DNA of 64,000 bases. Origin: Porticoccus sp964395715 (GTDB lineage: Bacteria; Pseudomonadota; Gammaproteobacteria; Pseudomonadales; Porticoccaceae). Below the pieces are notes generated by a model, which was given only the letters and a program-made list of their open reading frames with translations, was not told the DNA's origin and did no database searches. The stretch spans positions 62,001 through 126,000 of the forward strand of contig CAYNAU010000002.1 in assembly GCA_964395715.1 (NCBI GenBank), read 5' to 3'. Of this stretch, positions 24,382 through 32,509 are shown piece by piece. The first letter of the stretch is position 1, and every line of letters begins with the position of its first letter. Both the position numbers and the translations under genes were made by a program.

Positions 24382-24705
24382 ATGAGTTTCTATCCACTAG
24401 AGTCAAAAAGTCGCCTTAAAGAAGGGTACCTGCGGCGTGTCAAGGTGGCAGACAGAGATCTGTTGCTACTACACAGTGCAGGTATTACCCGTCTGATAGA
24501 GAATCGCTGTCCCCACGATGGCTCCCCCTTACTCAAGGGGCGCTTGCAACAGGGCTGTCTGCGTTGTCCTAAGCACGGTATCTCGTTTCAATTGGAGAAT
24601 GGACAGCCTCTTGGTGGTGATGTGGTTGCAGACGTTGGACCGCTGGTGAGCCTGACCTTGATCAGTGAAGGCGACCAGGTAGGCATTATTATTGATGAAA
24701 TCTAA
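24382..24705 (+). CDS. Rieske [2Fe-2S] ferredoxin-like protein
   Basis: A 107-residue single-domain Rieske protein. Cluster ligands are complete: C43-P-H45 in NRCPHDGSPLLKG and C62-P-K-H65 in RCPKHGISFQLENG. It lacks a signal peptide or membrane anchor, so it is likely a soluble cytoplasmic electron carrier of the NirD or dioxygenase-ferredoxin kind. No partner oxygenase is nearby. The rraA gene begins 9 bases after its stop, so the two probably share a transcript. Confidence 0.87.
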   Translation: MSFYPLESKSRLKEGYLRRVKVADRDLLLLHSAGITRLIENRCPHDGSPLLKGRLQQGCLRCPKHGISFQLENGQPLGGDVVADVGPLVSLTLISEGDQVGIIIDEI

Positions 24706-24714
24706 GGATCAGTT

Positions 24715-25194
24715 ATGAGTTTTTCTACCCCGGATTTATGTGATGACAACCCTGACCTGGTCAGAGTGCTGGAACCGATGTTGGCCAATTTTGGTGGCAG
24801 AGACTACTTTTGCGGTGAAATTGTCACTATCAAGTGTCATGAAGATAATTCTCTGGTGAAAGAAAATGCCGCTAAACCCGGGCACGGCAAGGTGATGGTC
24901 GTCGACGGTGGAGGTTCCATGAGGCGAGCGTTGCTTGGTGACATGATTGCCGAGAATGCTGTCAAAAATGGCTGGGAAGGGCTGGTCATTTTTGGCTGTG
25001 TGCGGGATGTGGATGCTCTGGCAGATCTCGACCTTGGTGTTCAGGCATTGGGCAGTATCCCTCTGAAAACAGACAAGCGGGGTATTGGCGATTTGAATGT
25101 GCCGGTAACTTTCGGTGGCGTGACTTTTGTTCCGGGTGACTATGTTTACGCTGATAACAATGGCGTTGTGGTATCGGCCTGTCAGTTGCTATAG
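24715..25194 (+). CDS. rraA: RraA family protein (regulator of RNase E activity A)
   Basis: A 159-residue protein of the RraA fold. The conserved core runs from FCGEIVTIKCHEDNSLVKE through VMVVDGGGSMRRALLGD to FGCVRDVDALADLDLGVQAL, and ends with PGDYVYADNNGVVVS. E. coli RraA (161 residues) binds RNase E and inhibits it. The related HMG/oxaloacetate aldolases of the same fold share the G-x-x-R-D motif seen here as CVRDVD, so aldolase activity is possible. The Rieske gene lies just upstream and a long hairpin just downstream. Confidence 0.92.
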   Translation: MSFSTPDLCDDNPDLVRVLEPMLANFGGRDYFCGEIVTIKCHEDNSLVKENAAKPGHGKVMVVDGGGSMRRALLGDMIAENAVKNGWEGLVIFGCVRDVDALADLDLGVQALGSIPLKTDKRGIGDLNVPVTFGGVTFVPGDYVYADNNGVVVSACQLL

Positions 25195-25206
25195 GCCAGC
25201 AATTTC

Positions 25207-25243
25207 TCACTCACCTGATTGATATCAAATCAGGTGCGGGTGA
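25207..25243. repeat. Long hairpin downstream of rraA
   Basis: CACCTGATT (25212-25220) and AATCAGGTG (25228-25236) pair perfectly around a 7-base loop. TCAC and GTGA outside extend the structure with a small bulge. No T-run follows, so this may be an operator, an mRNA-stabilising hairpin or an atypical terminator rather than a standard one. Confidence 0.5.
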
Positions 25244-25281
25244 TTGCTCTAAAGTGATGTTGTGGATACGAGAAAATAGTT

Positions 25282-25830
25282 ATGGGTTTAAAGAATACGT
25301 CTGAACGTTACGGCTCGCTCTCCATCGCCATGCACTGGCTGATGTTGCTGTTGATCATTGCGGTGTATGCCGCTATTGAATGCCGGGAGTTTTTTCCGAA
25401 GGGCAGCGACCCGCGCAATGCGTTTAAAGCCTGGCATTTTTCCCTGGGTCTGAGTGTTTTTTGCCTGGTTTGGCTGCGACTGCTATTGAAGTTGACTCAA
25501 ATCTCGCCACGCATCATCCCCGCACCCGAAAACTGGCAGTTGAAACTGGCAAAAGTACTCCATTTTGGGCTGTATCTTTTGATGTTTGTGATGCCGGTGC
25601 TTGGCTGGCTGGTGTTGAGTGGCGAAGGCAAGGACGTTCTGTTTTTCGGCCTGTCACTTCCTCCGCTCACCGGTGAAAACAAGGAACTGGCAGGTATCTT
25701 CAAGGAAGTACATGAAATTTTTGGTACCACCGGCTATGTGTTGATTGCCATACATGCGGGCGCAGCACTGGTTCACCATTACGTACTAAAAGATAATACG
25801 CTGTTGCGTATATTGCCGGGTAAACGCTGA
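25282..25830 (+). CDS. Cytochrome b561 family protein
   Basis: A 182-residue four-span inner-membrane haem b protein (YodB/CybB type). Helix 1 carries SIAMHWLMLLLIIAVY with a haem-ligand His, helix 2 AWHFSLGLSVFCLVWLRL, helix 3 LHFGLYLLMFVMPVLGWLVL, and helix 4 VLIAIHAGAALVHHYVL with the closing histidines. Such proteins pass electrons from quinol to periplasmic acceptors, and E. coli CybB uses superoxide as donor. The next gene, 78 bases on, is a lipoprotein cytochrome c, a possible partner. Confidence 0.92.
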   Translation: MGLKNTSERYGSLSIAMHWLMLLLIIAVYAAIECREFFPKGSDPRNAFKAWHFSLGLSVFCLVWLRLLLKLTQISPRIIPAPENWQLKLAKVLHFGLYLLMFVMPVLGWLVLSGEGKDVLFFGLSLPPLTGENKELAGIFKEVHEIFGTTGYVLIAIHAGAALVHHYVLKDNTLLRILPGKR

Positions 25831-25911
25831 GAATGTGGATTGCGGGCACAGGCGGAGCCAGGTTGAAATACAATTAATAACTATAAAAGACCCAGTGTTA
25901 AGGAGAGGTTG

Positions 25912-26238
25912 ATGATTAAGTCCCAAAGTCTTCTCGTCTTATGTGTAGCAGTTGGGCTGGTTGCCTGCGGCGATCAGGGTAAAGCAGAGGTTGACCCATC
26001 AGTCGTTGCTGGTGAAAAGCTTTTTCAGGAAAACTGCTCCGAGTGCCATCCACGGAGTGGTCGCAGTGATTTCCTTAAACGTATCCCCGCAACCCTACTG
26101 ACGCGAAAGTCGCAAAACGAGTTGATGGCGTGGATTAAGGGAAGCGACCAACACCGTGAAATGCCGTCCTTTGAGCACCTGTCAGAGGCGGAAAGGACAT
26201 CCCTGGCCGACTATCTTGAAAGTCAGATACTGAAATAA
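25912..26238 (+). CDS. Cytochrome c lipoprotein
   Basis: A 108-residue class I c-type cytochrome. The N-terminus is a lipoprotein signal with lipobox LVAC (C19 becomes acylated), so the protein is tethered in the periplasm. The haem-binding motif is CSECH (C42, C45, H46), and M84 in REMPSFEH is the likely sixth ligand. The start is ATG 25912 with AAGGAGAGG upstream; a TTG precedes it by one codon. It may accept electrons from the cytochrome b561 encoded before it; no terminal oxidase or peroxidase gene is adjacent. Confidence 0.88.
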   Translation: MIKSQSLLVLCVAVGLVACGDQGKAEVDPSVVAGEKLFQENCSECHPRSGRSDFLKRIPATLLTRKSQNELMAWIKGSDQHREMPSFEHLSEAERTSLADYLESQILK

Positions 26239-26324
26239 TCCCACATTCTTCAAGCTTTACTGGAACCGCCAACAGCGTGGCCAGTTACGGTTTGTACCCG
26301 AGAAAACAAATAAAAATACGAAAT

Positions 26325-26352
26325 AAAAAAAGGGAGCTGTTACCAGCTCCCT
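26325..26352 (-). terminator. Rho-independent terminator after aceA
   Basis: On the minus strand the stem AGGGAGCTG / CAGCTCCCT (26344-26352 with 26331-26339) has a 4-base loop and is followed by T6 (26330-26325). It lies 45 bases after the aceA stop. Confidence 0.88.
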
Positions 26353-26396
26353 GAAGGGTACTCTATAGGGGATATAGAGTGAAACTAAACTAGGGA

Positions 26397-27989
26397 TCAG
26401 AATTGGTTCATGGTGTTGTCTTTACCACCAGCTTTCAGTGCAGCCTCACCAGAGAAGTACTCTTTGTGGTTGTCACCGATGTCGGAACCGGCCATGTTTT
26501 GGTGTTTAACACAGGCGATGGTCTGACGAATTTCCTGACGCTGAACACCTTTCACGTAAGCCAGCATGCCTTCTTCAGCGAAGTAACCTTTAGCCAGGTT
26601 GTCAGTAGACAGCGCGGCAGTGTGGTAAGTCGGCAGAGTGATCAGGTGGTGGAAGATGCCCGCTTCGCGAGAAGCATCAGCCTGGAAGGTGCGGATACGC
26701 TCATCAGCAGCCAGAGCCAGTTCAGTGGCATCGTACTCTTCGTTCATCAGGCTGGCGCGATCGTAGGCAGATACGTCTTTGCCTTCGGCTTGCCATGCAT
26801 CGAACACTTGCTGACGGAAGTTCAGGGTCCAGTTGAAGGACGGGCTGTTGTTGTAAACCAGCTTGGCATCCGGCACAACTTCGCGGATACGGTTAACCAT
26901 TTCAGCGATCTGGCCAACGTGGGGCTTCTCGGTTTCGATCCACAGCAGGTCGGCACCGTTTTGCAGGCTGGTGATACAGTCCAGAACTACGCGGTCAATA
27001 CCAGTGTCTTTACGGAACTGGAACAGGCCGGAAGCGAGACGCGCAGGCTTCAGCAGTTTGCCGTTAGCCTTGATGACAACGTCGCCGTTGTCGATGTCGT
27101 CAGCGCTATTAACGTAGTCGCCGTCGAGGAAGGCGTTGTACTGGTCGCCCAGGTCGCCTGGTTCGTTGGTAACAGCGATTTGCTTGGTCAGGCCGGCACC
27201 GAGGGAGTCTGTGCGGGCAACAATCACACCGTCGTCAACACCCAGTTCCAGGAATGCGTAACGAACAGCGTTGATCTTGGCGAGGAAGTCAGAGTGAGGA
27301 ACAGTTACTTTACCGTCCTGGTGACCACATTGCTTCTCATCGGAAACCTGGTTTTCGATCTGGATACAGCAGGCACCGGCTTCGATCATTCTCTTTGCCA
27401 GCAGGTAAGTAGCTTCAGGGTTGCCGAAACCGGCATCGATGTCGGCAACGATCGGCACTACGTGAGTTTCGAAGTTGTTGATCTTGTCCAGCAGCTCAGC
27501 TTCTTTAGCCTTGTCACCCGCTTCGCGGGCAGCGTCCAGACCGGTGAAAAGCAGGTCCAGTTCACGGGCATCCGCCTGACGCAGGAAGGTGTAAAGTTCT
27601 TCAATCAGTGAAGAAACTGCAGTTTTCTCGTGCATGGACTGGTCGGGCAGGGGGCCGAAATCAGAACGCAGTGCAGCAACCATCCAGCCAGACAGGTACA
27701 GGTAACGCTTGTTGGTGGTTTTCAGGTGTTTCTTGATAGAGATCAGTTTCTGTTGGCCGATAAAGCCATGCCAGCAGCCCAGAGACTGGGTGTACTGGGC
27801 ACTGTCAGCATCGTAGGCTGCCATGTCTTCGCGCATGATTTTTGCCGTGTACTTGGCAATATCAAGACCGGTTTTGAAGCGGTTCTGGATGCGCATGCGA
27901 GCTGCAGATTCCGGGTTGATAGCACTCCATGTGCTGTTTGCACCACATACGGATGCAATGTCGTCAATCGCTTTAGAATAGTTTGACAT
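26397..27989 (-). CDS. aceA: Isocitrate lyase, long form
   Basis: A 530-residue enzyme that splits isocitrate to glyoxylate and succinate, the first step of the glyoxylate shunt used on acetate and fatty acids. The catalytic cysteine motif is KQCGHQDGKV. Other marks are GWMVAALRSDFGP, VADIDAGFGNPEATYLLA and RTDSLGAGLTK. Its length is that of the Pseudomonas / Acinetobacter type, about 100 residues longer than E. coli AceA. The start is ATG 27989, preceded by AAGGA; the frame runs five codons further. It is divergent from a LysR gene. Confidence 0.96.
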   Translation of the reverse strand: MSNYSKAIDDIASVCGANSTWSAINPESAARMRIQNRFKTGLDIAKYTAKIMREDMAAYDADSAQYTQSLGCWHGFIGQQKLISIKKHLKTTNKRYLYLSGWMVAALRSDFGPLPDQSMHEKTAVSSLIEELYTFLRQADARELDLLFTGLDAAREAGDKAKEAELLDKINNFETHVVPIVADIDAGFGNPEATYLLAKRMIEAGACCIQIENQVSDEKQCGHQDGKVTVPHSDFLAKINAVRYAFLELGVDDGVIVARTDSLGAGLTKQIAVTNEPGDLGDQYNAFLDGDYVNSADDIDNGDVVIKANGKLLKPARLASGLFQFRKDTGIDRVVLDCITSLQNGADLLWIETEKPHVGQIAEMVNRIREVVPDAKLVYNNSPSFNWTLNFRQQVFDAWQAEGKDVSAYDRASLMNEEYDATELALAADERIRTFQADASREAGIFHHLITLPTYHTAALSTDNLAKGYFAEEGMLAYVKGVQRQEIRQTIACVKHQNMAGSDIGDNHKEYFSGEAALKAGGKDNTMNQF

Positions 27990-28096
27990 GATCAGTCCTT
28001 CCAAATTGAGAAAAGAAATTGAATTGAACGAAACGAATTCTAGCCACCGGACTAAAATTTAGCTAATCTATTGATCTTATTTCCGGTATTTTTAGT

Positions 28097-29035
28097 ATGA
28101 ATATACGTAGCGTCGATCTAAACCTGCTGGTTTACCTTGATGTACTGCTGAAAGAGCGTAACGTCACCAGGGCAGCAGAAAACCTGGGAATCAGCCAGCC
28201 TGCTATGAGTAATGGCCTGCGACGGCTGAGAGATCTTTTTAACGACCCCTTATTGGTTCGCACCAGTGACGGGATGACGCCCACTGAGCGTGCCGAGCAG
28301 CTGCAACCCGTTGTCCGGGAAGTGCTGGCATCCATAGAGAAGGCCGTAGAGCCACGCCGGGAGTTTAATGCTGCTCAGGCGGACCGGGTGTTTCGCATCT
28401 CCGTCAGTGATTACACCGAGTCGACCCTGCTGCCACATCTAATGCGCCGGCTTCGTTCCGAGGCTCCCAATATTACCCTCGACGTGCTGACCCCCAGTGA
28501 TATTAGCTATCAGGACGTGGAGCAGGGCAGTGTCGACCTGGTGATCAACCGTTTTGACATGTTGCCGCAATCTTTTCACCAGATGACCATTTGGCGAGAT
28601 TCCTTTTCCTGCCTGTTGAGTGAGCACAATCCTATTCGTCATGATTTCACACTCGATAATTACCTCGAAACAGGACATGTCTGGGTCAGTAAAACCGGTA
28701 TGGGGATTGGCGTCGGCATGGAACCAGGTGCGGTGCAGCGCTTGGGCTGGGTGGATGAAGCCCTGGCGAAGCAGGGTAAAAAGCGCCGTATCCGGGTATT
28801 CACACGACATTACCAGGCAGCGATGCGGCTTGCCGAGTTGCGGGATCTGGTAATCACCTTGCCCACCAAGGCGGCCATGTTACTGAAGGATAACCCCAAC
28901 GTCGTCATTCTGCCGCCGCCTTTTGAGATTCCGGAGATTGAGCTGATCATGGCCTGGAGTCCACTATTGCAACATAACCCGGCCCACCAGTGGATGCGTC
29001 GCCTCATAGCGGATGTTGCTCGTACTCTGGACTAG
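28097..29035 (+). CDS. LysR family regulator between aceA and glcB
   Basis: A 312-residue LysR regulator of the NodD/NahR-like branch: MNIRSVDLNLLVYLDVLLKE, then the helix-turn-helix VTRAAENLGISQPAMSNGLRRLRDLF. A substrate-binding effector domain follows (RVFRISVSDYTESTLLPHL). It sits between isocitrate lyase (divergent, 107 bases) and malate synthase G (same strand, 107 bases downstream), so control of the glyoxylate shunt is a fair inference. The effector is unknown. LysR proteins normally bind T-N11-A sites in the divergent gap. Confidence 0.88.
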   Translation: MNIRSVDLNLLVYLDVLLKERNVTRAAENLGISQPAMSNGLRRLRDLFNDPLLVRTSDGMTPTERAEQLQPVVREVLASIEKAVEPRREFNAAQADRVFRISVSDYTESTLLPHLMRRLRSEAPNITLDVLTPSDISYQDVEQGSVDLVINRFDMLPQSFHQMTIWRDSFSCLLSEHNPIRHDFTLDNYLETGHVWVSKTGMGIGVGMEPGAVQRLGWVDEALAKQGKKRRIRVFTRHYQAAMRLAELRDLVITLPTKAAMLLKDNPNVVILPPPFEIPEIELIMAWSPLLQHNPAHQWMRRLIADVARTLD

Positions 29036-29142
29036 TTATTCGCCAGACAAATAGCCGACATAATATCCATAAAATTGATTAATTCCGCTTTGGGTACCTA
29101 CAATTCCTCTTTAACTGAATAGATCAATCATAGGGCTCAATC

Positions 29143-31308
29143 ATGACTGAACGTGTTCAAGTGAGTGGACTTCAGGTCGCTCGTTCGATTTATGACCTCG
29201 TCAAGCAGGACATTATTCCCGGCACCGGTGTGGATGTGGATAGCTTCTGGCAGTCTTTTAGTGCCATCGTCGCTGAATTCGCGCCGAAAAACCGACAGCT
29301 TCTGAAAAAGCGTGATGAGTTGCAGGCGCAGATCGATAACTTCCACCGCGAGCGTTCAGGCCAGCCCCATAATCATGCGGAATACAAAACCTTTCTGCAG
29401 GATATTGGTTACCTGGTTCCCGAGGGCAGTGAATTTGCCATTACTACGGCCAATGTTGATCCCGAGATCGCCCAGCAGGCAGGCCCTCAGCTGGTAGTGC
29501 CAGTGATGAATGCCCGCTTTGCCCTGAACGCGGCCAATGCCCGTTGGGGCAGCCTCTACGATGCTCTGTACGGTACCGATGTGTTGCCGGAAACCGGTGG
29601 GGCTGAGAAAACCTCCAGTTATAACCCGACTCGCGGTGCCAGGGTGATTGCCTACGCACGTCAGTTACTTGACGACTCCGCGCCTTTGGCGTCCGGTTCC
29701 CACAAGGATTCCACCCGCTATAGCGTTGTCGGTGATCAATTGCAGATCACCCTGAAAGACGGCAGCCATGCGGGTCTAGCCGACCCTTCACAGTTTGCCG
29801 GTTACCAAGGTGATGCTGAAAATCCCGATTCTGTGTTGTTGAAAAACAATAACTTGCATATGGAAGTTCAATTTGATTCCGAAAGTATGATCGGTTCTTC
29901 TGACAGTGCGGGTATGAAAGATATTCTGATGGAAGCCGCCCTGACCACCATTATGGATTGTGAGGACTCCGTGGCTGCCGTGGATGCGGAAGACAAGGCG
30001 CTGGTCTACAGCAACTGGTTGGGCCTGATGAAGGGCGACCTGGAAGAGACTCTGGATAAGGGTGGCAAGACCATCGTGCGCCGCATGAACCCGGATCGCC
30101 AATATACCACCCCTGAAGGTGGTTCACTGGTGCTGCCCGGTCGCAGCCTGTTGTTTGTGCGCAACGTGGGCCACCTGATGACCAACCCTGCGATTCTGGA
30201 CAGCGATGGCAATGAAGTGCCTGAAGGGATCATGGACGCCATGATCACCAGTTTGATTGCCATTCACGACCTGAAGGGCAATGGTTCGCTGCGAAACAGC
30301 AAAACCGGCAGTGTTTACATTGTGAAACCGAAAATGCACGGTCCGGAAGAAGTGGCATTCACCAACAGCTTGTTCAATGCAGTTGAAGACGCCCTCGACC
30401 TGAATCGCAACACCCTGAAAGTGGGTATCATGGATGAAGAGCGTCGTACTTCGGTTAACCTGAAAGAGTGTATCCGCGCGGCCAGCGAGCGAGTGGTGTT
30501 CATCAACACTGGCTTCCTGGATCGTACCGGTGATGAAATCCATACCAGTATGGAAGCCGGGCCCTTTGCACCCAAAGGTAAACTGAAGACCCTGAAATGG
30601 ATTACAGCCTACGAGGATCAGAACGTCGATGTTGGCCTGGCCTGTGGTCTGAAAGGTCGTGCACAAATTGGTAAGGGTATGTGGCCGATTCCCGACAATA
30701 TGGCGGATATGATGGTTGCCAAGATCGGTCATCCCAAAGCCGGGGCAAATACTGCCTGGGTGCCGTCACCCACCGCCGCGACCCTGCACGCCATTCACTA
30801 CCACCAGGTAGATGTTTTTGCACTGCAGGATGAGCTGGCTAACCGTACTCCGGCCAGCGTCGACGATATTCTCACCATCCCACTGCTGGAAGGCGAGTTG
30901 ACAGCCGACGAGATTCAAAAGGAGCTGGATAACAACGCCCAGGGTATTCTCGGTTACGTGGTTCGCTGGGTAGAGCAGGGTGTAGGTTGTTCCAAAGTGC
31001 CGGATATCAACAACGTGGGGCTGATGGAAGACCGGGCCACGCTGCGTATTTCCAGCCAGCATATTGCCAACTGGTTGCGTCATGGCATCTGTACCGATAT
31101 TCAGGTGATGGAAACCATGAAGCGTATGGCCAGTGTGGTCGACGGTCAGAATGCCGGGGACCCGGCTTATCGCAATATGGCACCTGATTTTGATAACAGC
31201 GTGGCATTTGCCGCTGCCTGTGACCTGGTATTCAAGGGGTGTGAACAGCCCAGCGGTTACACAGAGCCCTTGCTGCATGCTTATCGCCAGAAGGCAAAAC
31301 TGCAGTAA
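29143..31308 (+). CDS. glcB: Malate synthase G
   Basis: A 721-residue enzyme condensing glyoxylate with acetyl-CoA to malate, the second step of the shunt. Characteristic segments are ALNAANARWGSLYDALYGTD, AALTTIMDCEDSVAAVDAEDK (metal-binding Glu/Asp region), KMHGPEEVAFTNSLF, GIMDEERRTSVNLKECI, and GKGMWPIPDNMADMM. GASTAWVPSP-type sequence appears as GANTAWVPSPTAATLHA. Length matches E. coli GlcB (723). It is followed by a strong terminator and preceded by the LysR gene. Confidence 0.97.
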   Translation: MTERVQVSGLQVARSIYDLVKQDIIPGTGVDVDSFWQSFSAIVAEFAPKNRQLLKKRDELQAQIDNFHRERSGQPHNHAEYKTFLQDIGYLVPEGSEFAITTANVDPEIAQQAGPQLVVPVMNARFALNAANARWGSLYDALYGTDVLPETGGAEKTSSYNPTRGARVIAYARQLLDDSAPLASGSHKDSTRYSVVGDQLQITLKDGSHAGLADPSQFAGYQGDAENPDSVLLKNNNLHMEVQFDSESMIGSSDSAGMKDILMEAALTTIMDCEDSVAAVDAEDKALVYSNWLGLMKGDLEETLDKGGKTIVRRMNPDRQYTTPEGGSLVLPGRSLLFVRNVGHLMTNPAILDSDGNEVPEGIMDAMITSLIAIHDLKGNGSLRNSKTGSVYIVKPKMHGPEEVAFTNSLFNAVEDALDLNRNTLKVGIMDEERRTSVNLKECIRAASERVVFINTGFLDRTGDEIHTSMEAGPFAPKGKLKTLKWITAYEDQNVDVGLACGLKGRAQIGKGMWPIPDNMADMMVAKIGHPKAGANTAWVPSPTAATLHAIHYHQVDVFALQDELANRTPASVDDILTIPLLEGELTADEIQKELDNNAQGILGYVVRWVEQGVGCSKVPDINNVGLMEDRATLRISSQHIANWLRHGICTDIQVMETMKRMASVVDGQNAGDPAYRNMAPDFDNSVAFAAACDLVFKGCEQPSGYTEPLLHAYRQKAKLQ

Positions 31309-31333
31309 TTGCCCTGTCTGAGGTGACGATAGC

Positions 31334-31368
31334 AAAAAAACGCCGGGCTAGATTCCCGGCGTTTTTTT
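31334..31368 (+). terminator. Rho-independent terminator after glcB
   Basis: The stem CGCCGGG / CCCGGCG (31341-31347 with 31355-31361) has a 7-base loop, followed by T7 and preceded by A7. It could also act on the minus strand for the GNAT gene ending at 31446. Confidence 0.92.
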
Positions 31369-31445
31369 CCATGAGCGGGTTATCACTGTTTTAGGCTACT
31401 TATCGGTTCAATATCAACGGTCGCAGATCGTTGTTTGAAGAGTAG

Positions 31446-32417
31446 CTAGATATGCAGACGCCTGAGGTCCGGGTCCAACTCACTCTGTTCCCAAAGGTTA
31501 TCGAATTCTTCAACCAGTTCGACGGCCTCCAGCGGTGCATGGGGGACGACGTAACCAACAAAGCGTTCCGGTTCTTGCTTGTAGAGAATCCCTGTGCGGT
31601 CCACCAGCATGAACTCGGTGTGTAAACAGTCTTCCTGGGTTTCCAGTTTGCGTATCTGGATGCGACTGGGCAGTCTCAGGCAGAGCTCATGCAATTGGTG
31701 GGTTTGATGAATCACCTGGGCCAGATCTTTGACCAGAATTCTGACTCTTGCCAGAGGGTGGCTGGTGGCAAACGCATAGATAGCGTCGCAGAACTGGTTG
31801 TTAGAGTAGATGCCGGGCTCCATCCTAAAGGTAAAAATACGAATTTCACGCTGTGCCCTCTCCACCAGCATGACAGCTTTATCGAGAAACTCTTCCACGC
31901 CCTCAATACCGACTCTTTGCCGTTCTTCGTCAGAAATCGCTCTCAGTAATGGTTTCGGGGAGTTGTCCATGAAACGGTGCAGGTTGAGCACCATGGTGCG
32001 GTGGGCAATGCCCGCATCCATGTATTCTTTGCTGTCGGCCATAAAGCCAAACCCTTCATAAAATGGAATGGCGTGCAGTTGCGCACTGAGTATCAGCTGT
32101 TCTTTTCCCTCACGAATGGCATAGCGGATGATATTGCGCATCAGCGAGGAGCCTACACCCCGCTGTCGGTAGGGTTTCAGAACTGCCATGCGTCCGATTT
32201 GACCATTCGGCAGCATACGCGCTGTGGCCATAGCTACATTTCCTGGTCCGAAGGCAATCCAGTGCATGGCCGTGGGGTCCAGTTCATCCACTTCTTCAGC
32301 AACTGGTACACCTTGTTCTTCGACGAAAACCTTGTGTCGAATAGCCGTTAACTGCTCGCCGGCACTTTGCCAGCTGACCTCCTCAACTTCGATGGGGAAA
32401 TAGTCAACTGTGTCCAT
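31446..32417 (-). CDS. GNAT acetyltransferase fused to a PLD-like C-terminal domain
   Basis: A 323-residue two-domain protein. Residues 1-145 are a GNAT acetyltransferase (FVEEQGVPVAEEVDELD, then GRMAVLKPYRQRGVGSSLM, the acetyl-CoA loop at 86-91, and HAIPFYEGFGFMA). Residues 160-323 (VEEFLDKAVMLVERAQREIR, then LARVRILVKD) resemble a phospholipase D-like fold, but no HxKxxxxD motif is present. I recall the fused form near purB and the cupin gene in Pseudomonas. The acceptor is unknown. It is divergent from ggt. Confidence 0.8.
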   Translation of the reverse strand: MDTVDYFPIEVEEVSWQSAGEQLTAIRHKVFVEEQGVPVAEEVDELDPTAMHWIAFGPGNVAMATARMLPNGQIGRMAVLKPYRQRGVGSSLMRNIIRYAIREGKEQLILSAQLHAIPFYEGFGFMADSKEYMDAGIAHRTMVLNLHRFMDNSPKPLLRAISDEERQRVGIEGVEEFLDKAVMLVERAQREIRIFTFRMEPGIYSNNQFCDAIYAFATSHPLARVRILVKDLAQVIHQTHQLHELCLRLPSRIQIRKLETQEDCLHTEFMLVDRTGILYKQEPERFVGYVVPHAPLEAVELVEEFDNLWEQSELDPDLRRLHI

Positions 32418-32509
32418 TCATTACTCCCATTTTTTATATCGTAGACCTTCAGGGGTCTATAGTGGTGACGAATGCTAAGATTACGTTCGATTTATAGCGG
32501 AGTATTGAT

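Noticed and set aside
26403..27611. 402-residue plus-strand frame opposite aceA
   Set aside because: A mirror frame caused by the codon bias of aceA; no domain seen.
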